A stretch of 64,000 nt of DNA from Terracoccus sp. 273MFTsu3.1 (GTDB lineage: Bacteria > Actinomycetota > Actinomycetes > Actinomycetales > Dermatophilaceae), in contig NZ_KB911821.1 of the NCBI RefSeq assembly GCF_000383675.1, positions 124,001-188,000 on the forward strand, given 5' to 3'. Both the position numbers and the translations under genes were made by a program. The notes under the pieces are model-generated. The model searched no databases, was not told where the DNA came from, and worked only from the letters and a program-made list of their open reading frames with translations. Below are positions 8,632 through 17,596 of this stretch, in pieces; positions within the stretch are counted from its first letter, which is position 1; each line of letters starts with the position of its first letter.

Positions 8632-10023
8632 TCAGAGATCGGTGTGGCCGAGGAGCATCCGGACCTCGCCCGCGGTGATGACCGACCCGGTGGCGACGAC
8701 ACCGCCACCCATGCCCTCGGACTCGGCGATCGTCACGGCCTGCTCGAGGGCGTCCGGCAGGTCGCGGACGACCGTGACCCGGGACTCGCCGAAGAGCTCC
8801 ACGGCGAGCGCACCGAGGGCCTCGGGCCGCATCGCGCGTGGTGAGGAGCTGCGGGTGACGACGATGTGGTCGAGGGCCGGCTCGAGCACCTCGAGCATCC
8901 CGGCGGCGTCCTTGTCGGCGACGATGCCGACGAGCCCGACGAGACGGGTGAAGGAGAACGCCTCCCCGAGGGCGGCCACGAGGGAACGGGCGCCGTGCGG
9001 GTTGTGTGCCGCGTCGACGAGGACCGTCGGAGACCGTCGGACGATCTCGAGGCGCCCCGGCGAGGTCATGCCGGCGACGGCCGCGGTCAGCACGTCTGGC
9101 TCGATGCGCTGCTCGCCTCCCCCGAGGAAGGACTCGACCGCCGCGACGGCGGTGGCGAGGTTGCTCGCCTGGTGCGCGCCGTGGAGCGGGAGGAAGAGGT
9201 CGGCGTACTCCCCCGCGAGCCCCCGGATCGACACCTGCTGGCCGCCGATCGCGACCTCGCGCGCAAGGACACCGAAGTCGTTGCCCTCGAAGACGATCCG
9301 GGCCCCGCCGACCTCCTCGACACGGTCGATGAGGACGCGCGCGACGTCCTCGTCCTGCACGCCCGAGACGGTGACGGAGTCGGCCTTGATGATGCCGCTC
9401 TTCTCCTCGGCGATGGAGACGACGTCGTCACCGAGGAGGTGGGTGTGGTCGAGGTCGACCGGGGTGACGACGGCGACCTGGGCGTCGATGACGTTGGTGG
9501 CGTCCCACGAGCCGCCGAGACCCACCTCGATGATCGCCACGTCGACGGGGGCGTCGGCGAACGCGGCGTAGGCGAGGGCCACGAGCACCTCGAAGAAGTT
9601 CATCCGGCGACCGCCCGACTCGAGCGACCGGGCATCGACGAGCTCGATGAGAGGCGCCACCTCGTCGTAGGCGGCGATGAACTTCTCACGCGGGATCGGC
9701 TTGCCCGACAGCGTGATCCGCTCACGGATGTCATGCAGGTGGGGCGACGTGAACCGGCCGGTGGACAGCCCGGTCTCGCGCAGGATCGAGTCGATCATAC
9801 GGCTCGTCGACGTCTTGCCGTTCGTGCCGGTCAGGTGGATCGAGGGATAGGTGCGCTGCGGGTCGCCGGCGAGCTCCATGACAGCGCGGATGCGGTCCAG
9901 CGACGGACCGATGTCGTTCTCGGGCGCCCGCGCGAGGATCTCCTCCTCGATCTCGCGCATCCGCTTCATCTCCTCGAGGTTGCGCGCGGCCTCGACGGCA
10001 GCGGCGTCGGGGCGGCCGTTCAT
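8632..10023 (-). CDS. folC: Folylpolyglutamate synthase / dihydrofolate synthase
   Basis: 463-residue Mur-ligase-family enzyme that adds glutamate to dihydropteroate and reduced folates. The ATP-binding loop HLTGTNGKTSTS is near residue 64, followed by TSPHLHDIRERI and the DAAHNPHG motif of the C-terminal domain. The ATG at 10023 gives a normal N-terminus and overlaps the stop of the upstream acetyltransferase gene (ATGA). Confidence 0.95.
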   Translation of the reverse strand: MNGRPDAAAVEAARNLEEMKRMREIEEEILARAPENDIGPSLDRIRAVMELAGDPQRTYPSIHLTGTNGKTSTSRMIDSILRETGLSTGRFTSPHLHDIRERITLSGKPIPREKFIAAYDEVAPLIELVDARSLESGGRRMNFFEVLVALAYAAFADAPVDVAIIEVGLGGSWDATNVIDAQVAVVTPVDLDHTHLLGDDVVSIAEEKSGIIKADSVTVSGVQDEDVARVLIDRVEEVGGARIVFEGNDFGVLAREVAIGGQQVSIRGLAGEYADLFLPLHGAHQASNLATAVAAVESFLGGGEQRIEPDVLTAAVAGMTSPGRLEIVRRSPTVLVDAAHNPHGARSLVAALGEAFSFTRLVGLVGIVADKDAAGMLEVLEPALDHIVVTRSSSPRAMRPEALGALAVELFGESRVTVVRDLPDALEQAVTIAESEGMGGGVVATGSVITAGEVRMLLGHTDL

Positions 10024-10634
10024 GACGGCTCCCCCTTCTCGAGCTCGCGGACCATCCACACGCTCTCGGGCAGGCCCGACCCCGGCGTCTCGCGGTGCGT
10101 CTCGACGAAGCCGTGGCGCGCGTAGAAGCGCGCCGCCTGCTGGTTGCCCTCGAGGTAGGAGAGCGTGATGCGCGGGTGCTCGTTCTCGCGGGCCCGCTCG
10201 ACGACGGCGTCCATGAGGCGGGAGCCGATCCCGTGCCCGTGGTGCCCGGGCAGGACGTAGAGCTTCCACAGGACGAAGGACTCGTCCTGGGGGCCGAAGG
10301 TCGCGACCCCGACGACCTCGTCACCCTGGACGGCCACGAGGGTGCGGCCCTTGCGGATGGAGTCGGTGACGACGTCGCTCGTCCACCACTTCGCGAGGCC
10401 CATGGCGACGTACTCGGGTCCGGCGATCGGCTCGTAGGTCGCGAGCCAGGTGCGGTGCCCGACGGACAGGACGCCCGCCAGGTCGTCGCCGACGGCGCCG
10501 CGCACCACGACCCCGTCAGTCGGCTGCGTGTCGGTGCGGGTCCCGGAGTCGGTGGGGCCGGGGGTCGGGTCGTCGTCGGGGGTCGGGCTCACGTCGGCGG
10601 CCTCCAGCTCGTCCTCGCGGTTCGCGGCGATCAT
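10020..10634 (-). CDS. GNAT-family N-acetyltransferase
   Basis: 204 residues. A disordered Asp/Pro/Thr-rich N-terminus (1-40) precedes a GNAT fold: the acetyl-CoA loop [13 protein letters not shown] (motif A, R/Q-x-x-G-x-G/A) is near residue 138 and a final [14 protein letters not shown] motif near 170. The substrate is unknown. The gene overlaps both neighbours by four bases (ileS stop with its ATG, its stop with the folC ATG), so it is translated as part of the ileS-folC transcript. Confidence 0.85.
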   Translation of the reverse strand: MIAANREDELEAADVSPTPDDDPTPGPTDSGTRTDTQPTDGVVVRGAVGDDLAGVLSVGHRTWLATYEPIAGPEYVAMGLAKWWTSDVVTDSIRKGRTLVAVQGDEVVGVATFGPQDESFVLWKLYVLPGHHGHGIGSRLMDAVVERARENEHPRITLSYLEGNQQAARFYARHGFVETHRETPGSGLPESVWMVRELEKGEPS

Positions 10635-13600
10635 CGCTTGACCACGACGATCGTCGCGGGGTGGTTGTCGCCGACGACGACGTCGGTCGGCGTGCCCGGC
10701 AGCCCGTCGGGCAGGGCGTGGTCGGGTCCGGCAGCGGCGAACTGCGTCGCGAGCGTCTCACCGACGATGAGGTCACGGTGCGTCACCGTGGCCTCGAACA
10801 CCTCGGCCCCGCCCTGGACGGTCAGGCTGATGCGGTCGCTGACGTGCAGGCCGGTGTCGCGCCTGGCCTGCTGGACCGCCCGGACGAGGTCTCGGGCCAG
10901 GCCTTCGGAGGCCAGTGCGGACGTCACCGTCGTGTCGAGCACGACGAAGCCACCCGAGGGCAGCATGGCCGTGGCCCCCGCGTCGGCGTCACCGGCGACG
11001 ACGGTCTCGAGGGCGTACTCGCCCTCGACGAGCGCGAGGCCCCCGGAGGTCACCGTGCCGTCGGCGTCGACGGTCCAGTCGCCCGACTTGCTGCCCTTGA
11101 TGGCGCGCTGGACGTCCTTGCCCAGACGCGGCCCGGCCGCGCGGGCGTTGACGGTCAGGCGCTGGCTGACGCCGAAGTCGGCCTCGCTCGCCGTAGCGAC
11201 GTCGACGAGGGTCAGCGCCTTGACGTTGAGCTCGTCCTGGATGATCGCCCGGAACGGCTCGAGGCTCGCGGGCTCGGCCGCGACGACGGTCAGCTCGGCG
11301 AGCGGGAGCCGCGCGCGCAGGCCTCGGGCCTTGCGCAGGCTCGAGCCCGTCGAGCAGATCTCCCGGGCCCGGTCCATCGCCACGACGAGCTCGTGGTCGG
11401 CAGGCAGGTCGTCGACGGTCGGGTAGTCGGCGAGGTGCACCGAGCGCTCGCCTGTCAGGCCGCGCCAGATCTCCTCGGTCACGAGCGGCAGGAGGGGCGC
11501 CGTGGCCCGCGTGACCGTCTCGAGCGCGGTCCACAGGGTGTCGAAGGCCGCGAGCGACTCGTCGGTCTCCCCGCCCCAGAAGCGGTCGCGGGAGCGGCGG
11601 ATGTACCAGTTGGTCAGCACGTCGAGGAAGCCGCGCATCGTGTCGCACGCCGCCGCGATCTCGTAGGCGTCGAGCTGCTCGGTCATGTCGCCGACGAACT
11701 CGCGCAGCTTGGCCAGCAGGTAGCGGTCGAGGACGTCGGTCGAGCTCGTCGAGCGCTTGGCCTCGTAGCCCTCGCCACCGCGCGCGGTGTTGGCGTAGAG
11801 CGAGAAGAACGACCACGCGTTCCACAGCGGGATCATCACCTGGCGCACGCCGTCACGGATGCCCTGCTCGGTGACGACGAGGTTGCCGCCGCGCAGGATC
11901 GGGCTGCTCATGAGGAACCAGCGCATCGCGTCGGCGCCGTCGCGGTCGAAGACCTCGCGGACGTCGGGGTAGTTGCGCAGCGACTTGCTCATCTTCTGCC
12001 CGTCCGAGCCGAGCACGATGCCGTGGCTGACGCAGGTCTTGAAGGCGGGTCGGTCGAAGAGCGCCGTCGCGAGGATGTGCAGGGTGTAGAACCAGCCGCG
12101 CGTCTGGCCGATGTACTCGACGATGAAGTCGCCCGGGAAGTGGTGCTCGAACCAGTCGGCGTTCTCGAACGGGTAGTGCACCTGGGCGAAGCTCATCGAG
12201 CCGGAGTCGAACCAGACGTCGAGGACGTCCTCCACGCGGCGCATCGTCGACCGGCCGGACGGGTCGTCGGGGTTCGGACGCGTCAGGCTGTCGATGAAGG
12301 GGCGGTGCAGGTCGGTGACCTCGACGCCGAAGTCACGCTCGAGCTCCTCGAACGAGCCGTAGACGTCGAGGCGCGGGAACTCCGGGTTGTCGGACTTCCA
12401 CACCGGGATCGGGCTGCCCCAGAAGCGGTTGCGCGAGATGGACCAGTCGCGGGCGTTGGCGAGCCACTTGCCGAACTGGCCGTCCTTGATGTGCGAGGGC
12501 GTCCACTCGATCTCCTGGTTGAGCTCGAGCATCCGCTCCTTGATCTTCGTGACCTCGACGAACCACGACGAGACCGCCATGTAGATGAGGGGCTCGCGGC
12601 AGCGCCAGCAGTGCGGGTAGCTGTGGTCGTAGGTCTCGCGGCGCAGCAGCACCGTGCCGGCCGTCACCGAGCCGGTCTCCCCCTCGCCCCGCGTCGCCGC
12701 CTTGAGGTGGTCGATGATGTGGGCGTTGGCGTCGAAGACGTGCATGCCCTCGTAGTCGGTGACGGGCCAGAGGAACCGGCCGTCGGCGCCCACGGGGACG
12801 ACGGGCTCGATGCCGGCCGCGTCGGTGACGATCTTGTCCTCCTCACCGAAGGCACCGGCGGTGTGGACGAGCCCGGTGCCGTCCTCCGTGGTGACGAAGT
12901 CCGCGGGGAAGACGTGGTGCGCGCGCTCGTGCCCCTGGTAGTAGGAGAACGGCGGCGTGAACGAGCGGCCGAGCAGGTCGCTGCCGGTGAGCCGCTCGAC
13001 GACGCGCTCGTCCAGGGTGGACAGGTCGACGTCGGGCCCGAAGAGGTCCTTGGCGTAGGCCGCGAGCCGGGCCGCACCGATGACGTAGCGCTCGGTGGCG
13101 CCGGTGACGTCGGACTCGACGACGACGTAGTCGATGTCCGGGCCGACCATGATGCCGAGGTTGGCCGGCAGCGTCCACGGCGTCGTCGTCCACACGAGCG
13201 CGAGCTCGCCGGTCTCGAGGCGCAGGCCGATGGTGACGGCGGGGTCCTGGCGCATCTTGTAGACGTCGTCGTCCATGCGCAGCTCGTGGTTGGACAGCGG
13301 TGTCTGGTCGTTCCAGCAGTAGGGCAGGACGCGGAAGCCCTCGTAGACGAGGCCCTTGTCGTGCAGCTGCTTGAAGGCCCAGATGACCGACTCCATGTAG
13401 GAGGGCTCGAGCGTCTTGTAGTCGTGGTCGAAGTCGACCCAGCGCGCCTGGCGCGTCACGTAGTCGCGCCACTCACCGGTGTACTTGAGCACCGAGCTGC
13501 GGCAGGCGTCGTTGAACGTGTCGATGCCGAGCTCGACGATGTCCTGCTTCGTCTTGAGGCCGAGCTGGCGCTGCGCCTCGAGCTCGGCCGGGAGGCCGTG

Positions 13601-13915
13601 GGTGTCCCAGCCGAAGCGGCGCTCGACGCGCTTGCCGCGCATCGTCTGGTAGCGCGGGACGATGTCCTTGACGTAGCCGGTGAGCAGGTGGCCGTAGTGC
13701 GGCAGGCCGTTGGCGAAGGGCGGTCCGTCGTAGAAGACGAACTCGTTGGAGCCGTCGGTGCCCGCGTCGCGGCCCTCGACCGAGGCGATGAACGTGCCGT
13801 CCTCGTCCCAGTACTTCAGGACCCGCTGCTCGATCTCGGGGAAGCGCGGGCTGGACGTGACCCCGCCCGTCGTGGGCTGGTCGGCGTCGTTCGTGGTGAC
13901 CTTGGGATAGGTCAT
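10631..13915 (-). CDS. ileS: Isoleucine--tRNA ligase (IleRS2-like)
   Basis: 1094-residue class I aminoacyl-tRNA synthetase charging tRNA-Ile. The signature HYGH (in [15 protein letters not shown]) and KMSKS (in [14 protein letters not shown]) are present, together with the editing domain. The length above 1050 residues and HYGH in place of HIGH fit the eukaryote-like IleRS2 group, which is often less sensitive to mupirocin (family knowledge, not tested). ATG 13915 has AGGAG nine bases upstream. An in-frame GTG at 13963, with AGGAG eleven bases upstream directly after the T-box, would add 16 residues and cannot be excluded. Confidence 0.95.
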   Translation of the reverse strand: MTYPKVTTNDADQPTTGGVTSSPRFPEIEQRVLKYWDEDGTFIASVEGRDAGTDGSNEFVFYDGPPFANGLPHYGHLLTGYVKDIVPRYQTMRGKRVERRFGWDTHGLPAELEAQRQLGLKTKQDIVELGIDTFNDACRSSVLKYTGEWRDYVTRQARWVDFDHDYKTLEPSYMESVIWAFKQLHDKGLVYEGFRVLPYCWNDQTPLSNHELRMDDDVYKMRQDPAVTIGLRLETGELALVWTTTPWTLPANLGIMVGPDIDYVVVESDVTGATERYVIGAARLAAYAKDLFGPDVDLSTLDERVVERLTGSDLLGRSFTPPFSYYQGHERAHHVFPADFVTTEDGTGLVHTAGAFGEEDKIVTDAAGIEPVVPVGADGRFLWPVTDYEGMHVFDANAHIIDHLKAATRGEGETGSVTAGTVLLRRETYDHSYPHCWRCREPLIYMAVSSWFVEVTKIKERMLELNQEIEWTPSHIKDGQFGKWLANARDWSISRNRFWGSPIPVWKSDNPEFPRLDVYGSFEELERDFGVEVTDLHRPFIDSLTRPNPDDPSGRSTMRRVEDVLDVWFDSGSMSFAQVHYPFENADWFEHHFPGDFIVEYIGQTRGWFYTLHILATALFDRPAFKTCVSHGIVLGSDGQKMSKSLRNYPDVREVFDRDGADAMRWFLMSSPILRGGNLVVTEQGIRDGVRQVMIPLWNAWSFFSLYANTARGGEGYEAKRSTSSTDVLDRYLLAKLREFVGDMTEQLDAYEIAAACDTMRGFLDVLTNWYIRRSRDRFWGGETDESLAAFDTLWTALETVTRATAPLLPLVTEEIWRGLTGERSVHLADYPTVDDLPADHELVVAMDRAREICSTGSSLRKARGLRARLPLAELTVVAAEPASLEPFRAIIQDELNVKALTLVDVATASEADFGVSQRLTVNARAAGPRLGKDVQRAIKGSKSGDWTVDADGTVTSGGLALVEGEYALETVVAGDADAGATAMLPSGGFVVLDTTVTSALASEGLARDLVRAVQQARRDTGLHVSDRISLTVQGGAEVFEATVTHRDLIVGETLATQFAAAGPDHALPDGLPGTPTDVVVGDNHPATIVVVKR

Positions 13916-13963
13916 GCTCGTGGTCTCCTGCGTTCGCGTCTGTTGGTCGCTCGTCTCTGCCAC

Positions 13964-14170
13964 GAGGACGACGTCTCCTGCCGGAGGCTGCCGCGGTACC
14001 ACCCCGCTTGCCGCACGCTCCCGCCCGCTCGGGCAGACCGCGTACGACCGCTCTTGTCGAAGGCTGTGACGGGCCCACCCGTCCGGTTCTAGTGAGGGTC
14101 ACCCGCCGTGGAGGGTGACCCCGTTCTTCCGGAGGCTCGCCGCTGATACACGGCTCCGACGCCTGTGCGG
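13964..14170 (-). promoter_or_regulatory. T-box leader of ileS
   Basis: The minus-strand leader carries the conserved T-box core GGGGTGGTACCGCGG (complement of 13991-14005). The bulge TGGT can pair with the ACCA end of an uncharged tRNA whose discriminator base is A, as in tRNA-Ile. About 140 bases upstream, a short Stem I contains GTGTATCAGCGGCGAGCC with a candidate ATC isoleucine specifier at 14145-14147. There is no terminator with a T-run. Instead AGGAG (13975-13979) lies in a small CTCC/GGAG hairpin right after the core, which fits a translational T-box that exposes the ribosome site when uncharged tRNA-Ile binds. Confidence 0.88.
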
Positions 14171-14173
14171 ACC

Positions 14174-14183
14174 AGTCTAGCCT
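14174..14183. promoter_or_regulatory. Divergent -10 boxes sharing a TA step (ileS and FAD-oxidase promoters)
   Basis: The ten bases AGTCTAGCCT read TAGACT on the minus strand (towards the T-box) and TAGCCT on the plus strand; the two TANNNT boxes overlap by the central TA. The plus box lies six bases before the ATG at 14190, implying a leaderless mRNA. No convincing -35 hexamer is visible on either side. Confidence 0.55.
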
Positions 14184-14189
14184 GTCGTC

Positions 14190-15560
14190 ATGCCCAGCCT
14201 GCCCGAGCAGATCGCCCATCGTGAGGTCACCGACGCGGACGTGCGCCGGTCGTACGCGCTCGACGCGACCGTCGCCCTCGCTCCCCCGCCCGAGGACTTC
14301 GCCGTCGTCCGGGCGCGCGACGTCAGCGACGTCGTGGCCGTGCTCGAGCACGCCCAGGCCACCGGCACCCCGGTCGTCCCGCAGGGCGCGCGCACGTCGC
14401 GGTCGGGCGGCGCCGTCGCCAGCGAGCACTCCATCGTGCTCAACGTCGAGGCGCTCGACACCATCCACGAGGTGAACGAGCTCGAGGGGTATGCCGTCGT
14501 CGGCCCCGGCGTCGTCAACGCGGACCTCAAACGTGCGGCGGCGGCGGCCGGCCTCTTCTACGGCCCGGACCCCGCGTCGTGGGAGACGTGCACCATCGGC
14601 GGCAACATCGCGACGAACGCGGGCGGCCTGTGCTGCGTCAAGTACGGCGTCACGTCCGACTGGGTCAAGGCCCTGCAGGTCGTGCTCCCGGGCGGCGAGG
14701 TCATGCGCACGGGTCACCGCACCGCCAAGGGCGTCGCCGGCTACGACCTGACCGGTCTCTTCGTCGGGTCCGAGGGCACGCTCGGCGTCGTCACCGAGGC
14801 CGTCGTGCGGCTCGACCCGGCGCCCGACGCCGCCCTGACGGCCCTGGCCGTCTTCGACTCGCTCGACGCCGCCGTCGCCGGCATCGTCGCGCTGCGCCGC
14901 GACCCGCACCGCCCGTGCCTGCTCGAGATCATCGACCGCACGAGCGTGCGGGCCATCCAGGCGTTCGGGGACTTCGGCTTCCCCGACGACTGCGCGGCGG
15001 TCCTGCTCGTCCAGTCCGACCGCCCGGGCCACGTCGCCGAGGACGTCGCGAGGTATGCCGCCCTGCTTGAGTCCGCGGGCGCGACCGACGTCGCGGTGGC
15101 TGACGACGCGCAGGAGTCGGAGGCGCTGCTCGCGGGGCGTCGCGTCATGAGCACCGCGTTCGAGGCGATGGGCGGCCGCCTCGCCGAGGACATGTGCGTG
15201 CCCATCGGCCGGCTCGCCGAGTTCGTCCGTGGCATCGAGGCCATCTCCGAGCGCCGGTCGGTGCTCATCCCGGTGAGCGGCCACGGCGGCGACGGCAACC
15301 TGCACCCCTCGATCGTCTTCGCCCACGACGACCCCGACAGCCTGGCGCGCGCGTGGGAGGCCTTCGACGACCTCATCCGGCTCGGGCTCTCGCTCGACGG
15401 CACCATCACCGGCGAGCACGGCATCGGATCGGTCAAGGTGCCGTGGCTCGGCCTCGAGCTCGGGGACGCGGAGCTCGACCGGCAGCGCCGCCTCAAGGCC
15501 GTCTTCGACCCGCTCGGGATCATGAACCCCGGCAAGGTCTTCGCCGTTCCCGGCGCCTGA
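14190..15560 (+). CDS. FAD-linked oxidase, GlcD/D-lactate dehydrogenase-like
   Basis: 456-residue flavoprotein of the vanillyl-alcohol oxidase/PCMH fold that oxidises a D-2-hydroxy acid (glycolate or D-lactate class). The FAD domain shows VVPQGARTSRSGG (about residue 60), GGNIATNAGGLCCVKYG and GLFVGSEGTLGVVTEA; the C-terminal domain has HGGDGNLHP and GTITGEHGIGSVK, the usual metal/substrate motifs of the GlcD group. No iron-sulphur partner (glcE/glcF) is adjacent, so it may act alone like D-lactate dehydrogenases. A TAGCCT box six bases before ATG suggests a leaderless transcript. Confidence 0.88.
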   Translation: MPSLPEQIAHREVTDADVRRSYALDATVALAPPPEDFAVVRARDVSDVVAVLEHAQATGTPVVPQGARTSRSGGAVASEHSIVLNVEALDTIHEVNELEGYAVVGPGVVNADLKRAAAAAGLFYGPDPASWETCTIGGNIATNAGGLCCVKYGVTSDWVKALQVVLPGGEVMRTGHRTAKGVAGYDLTGLFVGSEGTLGVVTEAVVRLDPAPDAALTALAVFDSLDAAVAGIVALRRDPHRPCLLEIIDRTSVRAIQAFGDFGFPDDCAAVLLVQSDRPGHVAEDVARYAALLESAGATDVAVADDAQESEALLAGRRVMSTAFEAMGGRLAEDMCVPIGRLAEFVRGIEAISERRSVLIPVSGHGGDGNLHPSIVFAHDDPDSLARAWEAFDDLIRLGLSLDGTITGEHGIGSVKVPWLGLELGDAELDRQRRLKAVFDPLGIMNPGKVFAVPGA

Positions 15561-15574
15561 GGCCCGCGTCGCGG

Positions 15575-15621
15575 GGTCGTGGAGCCCTGTCGGCACCAGG
15601 TGCCGGCGGATCTCCACGACC
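15575..15621 (+). terminator. Hairpin terminator after the FAD oxidase
   Basis: Outer stem GGTCGTGGAG (15575-15584) pairs perfectly with 15612-15621, and an inner GGCACC/GGTGCC stem extends it. It begins 14 bases after the stop codon. Confidence 0.65.
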
Positions 15622-15669
15622 GTGCGGCTCGGGGGGGCCTACCCACAGGTGACCGGGTTAGCGTGCCGG

Positions 15670-16725
15670 ATGGCCGCCTCGACCCGTCGCCGGCGCCGGT
15701 CGCGCACCGCGCTGGCCGTCGTCGCCCTCGTCGCGGCTGCGACCGCGTGCACCGGCGGAACGCCGGGTCCCGGGTCCGAGAGCGCCTCCGGCTCGTCCGC
15801 CCCGACCTCCTCGCCGCGCTCGGCGCCGACGGCGGCCGCCACACCGACTCCTACTGCGAGCACCCCCTCCGCCTCACCCTCGCCCTCACCCTCGGCGGCC
15901 TCACCTGTCGTCCCGCCCGTCGCGGACCCCTTCGACGTCGACACGGTGCTGGGCGGCATACGTGCTCTGGCGGCCATCGGTCCGCGCGACGCTGCGAGCC
16001 GCGCGAGCGACCGGGCCGCGGCCTACGTCGCCGGCCGACTGCGTGCGTCCGGCTACCGCGTCACCCTCCAGCCCGTCGCCGTGCCCGCCGGGGTGTCGTG
16101 GGGCGTGCGGGTCCCCGCCGGCACGACGGTGGACGTCGTCGCCGACCCGCCCGGCCTCGACCCCACCAAGCCGCACGTCGTCGTGGGTGCGCACCTCGAC
16201 ACGGTGCCGCAGTCGCCCGGGGCCGAGGACAACGCGTCCGGGCTCATGGTCATGGCCGAGGTGGCCCGGATGACGCGCCAGCAGCCCGGCGCGCTCCCCG
16301 TGCGGTTCGTCGCGTTCGGCGCCGAGGAGGCGCGCGGCGGCAACGGCACGCTGTACGCGTTCGGCTCGCGGCACTTCGTCGCCGGACTGGGTGCGCCCGA
16401 ACGACGTGCGGTCCGCGGCATGGTCGCTCTCGACCGAGTGGGTGTGCGCGCCACCGCGGTGCCGGTGTGCCACGTCGCGGGCGCCGACCCCTCCCTCGCC
16501 GACGCGATCCGTCGTGCGGCGTCCCGCGTCGCTGCGACCAGGGCCTGCCTCAACAGGGCGAGCGACCACGTGTCGTTCGAGCGGGTCGGCATCCCCGCCG
16601 TCCGGATCGGCAGCGTGCCGTATGCGGCGTACCACTCGTCCACCGACGTGCCCGCCGTGGTGGACCGGGGACAGCTCGCCCGCTCGGGGGCCGTCCTCTG
16701 GGCGTGGATCCGATCGCTCCGGTGA
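15670..16725 (+). CDS. Secreted M28-family metallopeptidase (lipoprotein)
   Basis: 351-residue predicted lipoprotein: basic N-terminus MAASTRRRRRSRTA, hydrophobic core and a lipobox ending ATAC (Cys about residue 27), then a Ser/Pro/Ala/Thr-rich linker to about 85. The catalytic domain has the M28 zinc motifs VGAHLDTV, AEDNASG, FGAEEARGG and a C-terminal YHSSTD with the last His ligand. Such enzymes are extracellular aminopeptidases; the exact specificity is unknown. ATG 15670 is preferred over an upstream GTG (15622) because it yields a proper signal peptide and follows a TAGCGT box by five bases. Confidence 0.85.
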   Translation: MAASTRRRRRSRTALAVVALVAAATACTGGTPGPGSESASGSSAPTSSPRSAPTAAATPTPTASTPSASPSPSPSAASPVVPPVADPFDVDTVLGGIRALAAIGPRDAASRASDRAAAYVAGRLRASGYRVTLQPVAVPAGVSWGVRVPAGTTVDVVADPPGLDPTKPHVVVGAHLDTVPQSPGAEDNASGLMVMAEVARMTRQQPGALPVRFVAFGAEEARGGNGTLYAFGSRHFVAGLGAPERRAVRGMVALDRVGVRATAVPVCHVAGADPSLADAIRRAASRVAATRACLNRASDHVSFERVGIPAVRIGSVPYAAYHSSTDVPAVVDRGQLARSGAVLWAWIRSLR

Positions 16726-16788
16726 CCTCCGACGCGCCGCGGATGGACCGCGCCCGGGCTCGGCTCACGCGTTTGGCAGGATGACGTC

Positions 16789-17322
16789 ATGACCGAAGTG
16801 GACACGACGGGTGCGTGGCTGAGCCGCGAGGACCTCGACAACGCCCGTGACCGACTGCCGATCCTCTACGTCCACGCGATCCCGGTCCGCGTCGACGACC
16901 GCGGCGTCGTCACCCACGTCGGGCTGCTGCTCCGCGCCGACAGCGACGGCGGCATCGGCCAGGAGGTCGTCGGCGGTCGGGTGCTCTACCACGAGCGCAT
17001 CCGCGACGCCCTGACCCGGCACGTCGAGAGCGACCTCGGTCCGATGGCGCTGCCCCGCATCCCCCTGTCGCCGCAGCCGTTCACCGTCGCCGAGTTCTTC
17101 CCGACGCCCGGCGTCACGCCCTTCCACGACCCGCGGCAGCACGCCGTCTCGCTCGCGTTCGTCGTCGCCGTCATGGGTGACTGCCGGCCGCAGCAGGACG
17201 CCCTCGACCTCTCCTGGGTCACGCCGGAGGAGGCCGCGTCGCTGGCCGTGCGCGGGGAGATGCCCGGCTCGCACGGCGTCCTCGTCCGGCAGGCTCTGGC
17301 GCACGTGGGTTTCCCGGTCTAA
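16789..17322 (+). CDS. NUDIX-like DUF4916 protein
   Basis: 177-residue protein matching DUF4916, a NUDIX-related family of actinobacteria. It contains LPILYVHAIPVRVDD, GLLLRADSDGGIGQEVVGGR where the NUDIX core would begin, and LDLSWVTPEEAASL near the C-terminus. A canonical GX5EX7REUXEEXGU box is not present, so hydrolase activity is uncertain. CAGGAT followed by six bases and ATG suggests a leaderless start. Confidence 0.75.
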   Translation: MTEVDTTGAWLSREDLDNARDRLPILYVHAIPVRVDDRGVVTHVGLLLRADSDGGIGQEVVGGRVLYHERIRDALTRHVESDLGPMALPRIPLSPQPFTVAEFFPTPGVTPFHDPRQHAVSLAFVVAVMGDCRPQQDALDLSWVTPEEAASLAVRGEMPGSHGVLVRQALAHVGFPV

Positions 17323-17596
17323 AGGCGGGCATTTCGCGGAATGGCTTGAAAGGCAGGACAGTTCGCGACTTCGTTGCGGACTTCAATCGCAAAAGGGACG
17401 GGATCCTGGGAACCGCTGTGCGGCCCGACCCACGTGCTTAACGTCGAGAGTTGAGCACCGGTCGGCCCTGCGCGGCGACTCCGTGGGGGCGGAGCTCTCG
17501 TGGTCCTCTCTGCCACCCGAGCCGCAGGCACACCGTCGACGGATGCTCTCCACCCGGATCGGGGGCCGGACAACCGGCACACATTGGAGACGCAGC
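17323..17596. other. Intergenic region before the Ig-repeat protein
   Basis: The first 80 bases are clearly less GC-rich than their surroundings (runs such as AATGGCTTGAAAGG and CAATCGCAAAAGG). I find no convincing -10/-35 pair or riboswitch. GGAG at 17586-17589 serves the ATG at 17597. Confidence 0.5.

Noticed and set aside
10661-14092. Very long plus-strand open frame opposite ileS
   Set aside because: Antisense to a certain gene, with Arg/Val/Asp/Gly-biased composition that is typical of a GC-rich shadow frame.
17323-17596. Riboswitch before the secreted protein
   Set aside because: I could not align it with c-di-AMP, c-di-GMP or cobalamin consensus elements.
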